From assembly GCA_002708395.1 (NCBI GenBank), contig PANP01000057.1, positions 8,724-15,728 of the forward strand: 7,005 nucleotides of DNA. Reading direction: 5' to 3'. The stretch is from Dehalococcoidia bacterium. Its GTDB lineage: Bacteria; Chloroflexota; Dehalococcoidia; UBA3495. The notes under the pieces were generated by a model. The model was not told the origin of the DNA. It ran no database searches and saw only the letters and a list, made by a program, of their open reading frames with translations. A program made the translations under genes and the position numbers. This document shows positions 6,253-7,005 of the stretch, piece after piece. Every line of letters begins with the position of its first letter. Position 1 is the stretch's first letter.

Positions 6253-6328
6253 CAACCCTCTTGCAAGCTAGCTCTTCGAAGCGGCTAGGGATCTAATTGA
6301 AATATTGCGCCATATCGCGGTTTCGGAG

Positions 6329-6346
6329 ATCACCCGTTCGGGTGAT
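6329..6346. other. Perfect 7-bp stem-loop, ATCACCC-GTTC-GGGTGAT
   Basis: ATCACCC (6329-6335) pairs with GGGTGAT (6340-6346) around a four-base loop. The sequence after it on the plus strand (ATATTTG) is only weakly T-rich, so a terminator is possible but poor. Lying about 80 bases upstream of the small minus-strand gene and about 100 upstream of the plus-strand promoter, it could instead be an operator palindrome or a leader hairpin. Confidence 0.45.
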
Positions 6347-6399
6347 ATTTGTGGTGACATCGGGGCTAGCCTAGACCAGGGAATCCCGAAGTAGGCAAC

Positions 6400-6424
6400 C
6401 CGGATTACTTGCGGAAGTTACCGG
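6400..6424. promoter_or_regulatory. Interrupted palindrome just upstream of the promoter (possible operator)
   Basis: CCGG at 6400-6403 and 6421-6424 flank ACTT-GCGG-AAGT (6407-6418), an imperfect two-layer palindrome ending 15 bases before the proposed -35. The form fits a dimeric regulator site, but the evidence is symmetry alone. Confidence 0.25.
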
Positions 6425-6439
6425 CTATCCGCATGCTTC

Positions 6440-6468
6440 TTGACAGCCGAACTATGCGACTGTACGCT
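6440..6468 (+). promoter_or_regulatory. Possible promoter for the esterase gene
   Basis: TTGACA at 6440-6445 is a perfect -35 consensus. At the ideal 17-base spacing lies TACGCT (6463-6468), a weak -10 that keeps T1, A2 and T6 and has TG directly before it. Transcription would start near 6475, about 50 bases before ATG 6524. Confidence 0.4.
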
Positions 6469-6523
6469 GCCGCACACACACGGCGAAACAATCCCTTAAT
6501 CAATACTCTCAGGAGGCGGATCC

Positions 6524-7005
6524 ATGTCGGTTTCTTATAACCCTTCCTCCAAATTCGATATAAAATCCTGGGACGTAGAATACCGGCGCGACCCGGTGCG
6601 GACTTTGATGGCCCGCATATACCAACCCCAGGGAACTGGCTCCTTCCCCGTACTCCTGGACGTGCACGGCGGGGCTTGGAACGACCAAGACCGCACCGTC
6701 AACTCGCTGGTGGACCAAGAACTTGCGGCCAGCGGAGTCTTGGTGGTGGCGATTGACTTGCGCTTGGCCAGCGAAGCCCCCTATCCGGCCTCGGTAGCCG
6801 ATACCAGCTATGGCATCCGCTGGGTTAAAGCCAAGGCCCAAGAATGGAACGGCGATCCCACGACGCTTGGTGTCCTAGGCAGCTCCAGCGGCGGACACGT
6901 GGTGGAGTTGATTGCCATGCGGCCCAACGACCCACGCTACAACGAGTTTGTCTTGGAAGAGGCTCCCGGCTTGGACACCACCATGAACTACGTCATTGGC
7001 CGGTC
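6524..7005 (+). CDS. Alpha/beta hydrolase of the HSL / BD-FAE esterase group, C-terminus outside window
   Basis: This is a partial gene: 160 complete codons are present and the frame runs off the right edge. AGGAGG (6511-6516) lies 7 bases before ATG 6524, an ideal ribosome-binding site. The HGGAW motif at residues 48-52 is the oxyanion-hole signature of hormone-sensitive-lipase-like and BD-FAE carboxylesterases. The nucleophile elbow GSSSGGH (119-125) places the catalytic serine at Ser121. DLRLA at 78-82, with YPASVADTSYGIRWVKAKA (87-105), is the usual strand and helix between them. The acid and histidine of the triad would lie beyond the window. No signal peptide, so probably cytosolic. Likely substrates are short-chain or activated esters; specificity is unknown. 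It has its own likely promoter and is not in the SDR operon. Confidence 0.9.
   Translation, partial: MSVSYNPSSKFDIKSWDVEYRRDPVRTLMARIYQPQGTGSFPVLLDVHGGAWNDQDRTVNSLVDQELAASGVLVVAIDLRLASEAPYPASVADTSYGIRWVKAKAQEWNGDPTTLGVLGSSSGGHVVELIAMRPNDPRYNEFVLEEAPGLDTTMNYVIGR

Noticed and set aside
5914..6288. Plus-strand open frame of 124 codons across the end of the 194-residue gene and into the gap
   Set aside because: It has no ribosome-binding site, starts inside a well-supported gene, runs through the terminator hairpin, and its product is a low-complexity Ser/Pro/His mix with no fold character. The opposite strand gives a better gene.
6347..6439. Possible tRNA or structured RNA in the gap
   Set aside because: No cloverleaf, anticodon arm or TTCRANY T-loop sequence could be drawn; only short local palindromes are present.

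Overview
The window is bacterial chromosomal DNA, moderately GC-rich and densely coded. It suggests a free-living heterotroph from a lineage that uses cofactor F420. A Ddn-like deazaflavin reductase, two MFS transporters of different families, a classical SDR and two alpha/beta hydrolases together resemble Chloroflexota (Dehalococcoidia/SAR202-like) or actinobacterial accessory metabolism. That placement is inferred from gene families only; no rRNA or other phylogenetic marker is present.

Layout: (1) 1-2883, plus strand: a Ddn-like reductase, an EntS-type MFS exporter and a MetX-fold alpha/beta hydrolase, separated by about 60 bases each and probably co-transcribed. (2) 2880-4214, minus strand: an OFA/monocarboxylate-type MFS transporter that converges on the hydrolase with overlapping stop codons. 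(3) 4215-4621: a 407-base divergent intergenic region with an approximately 100 bp REP/MITE-like element and a likely promoter for the next operon. (4) 4622-6017, plus strand: a classical NAD-type SDR followed by an unrecognised 194-residue protein. (5) 6018-6523: not empty. It holds a strong rho-independent terminator whose U-tract faces the minus strand, just downstream of a 52-codon minus-strand gene for a small single-pass membrane protein. A hairpin and a likely promoter for the last gene follow. (6) 6524-7005, plus strand: the N-terminal half of an HSL/BD-FAE-type esterase, cut by the window edge.

The theme is oxidation/reduction, ester hydrolysis and transport of small organic compounds, but no complete pathway can be named. 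I see no phage, CRISPR, toxin-antitoxin or defence system. The points most worth a second look are the hidden small membrane protein with its own terminator, the MFS gene with no ordinary start codon for its first membrane helix, the MetX-like enzyme lacking the homoserine-acyltransferase signature, and the repeat element at 4306-4406.
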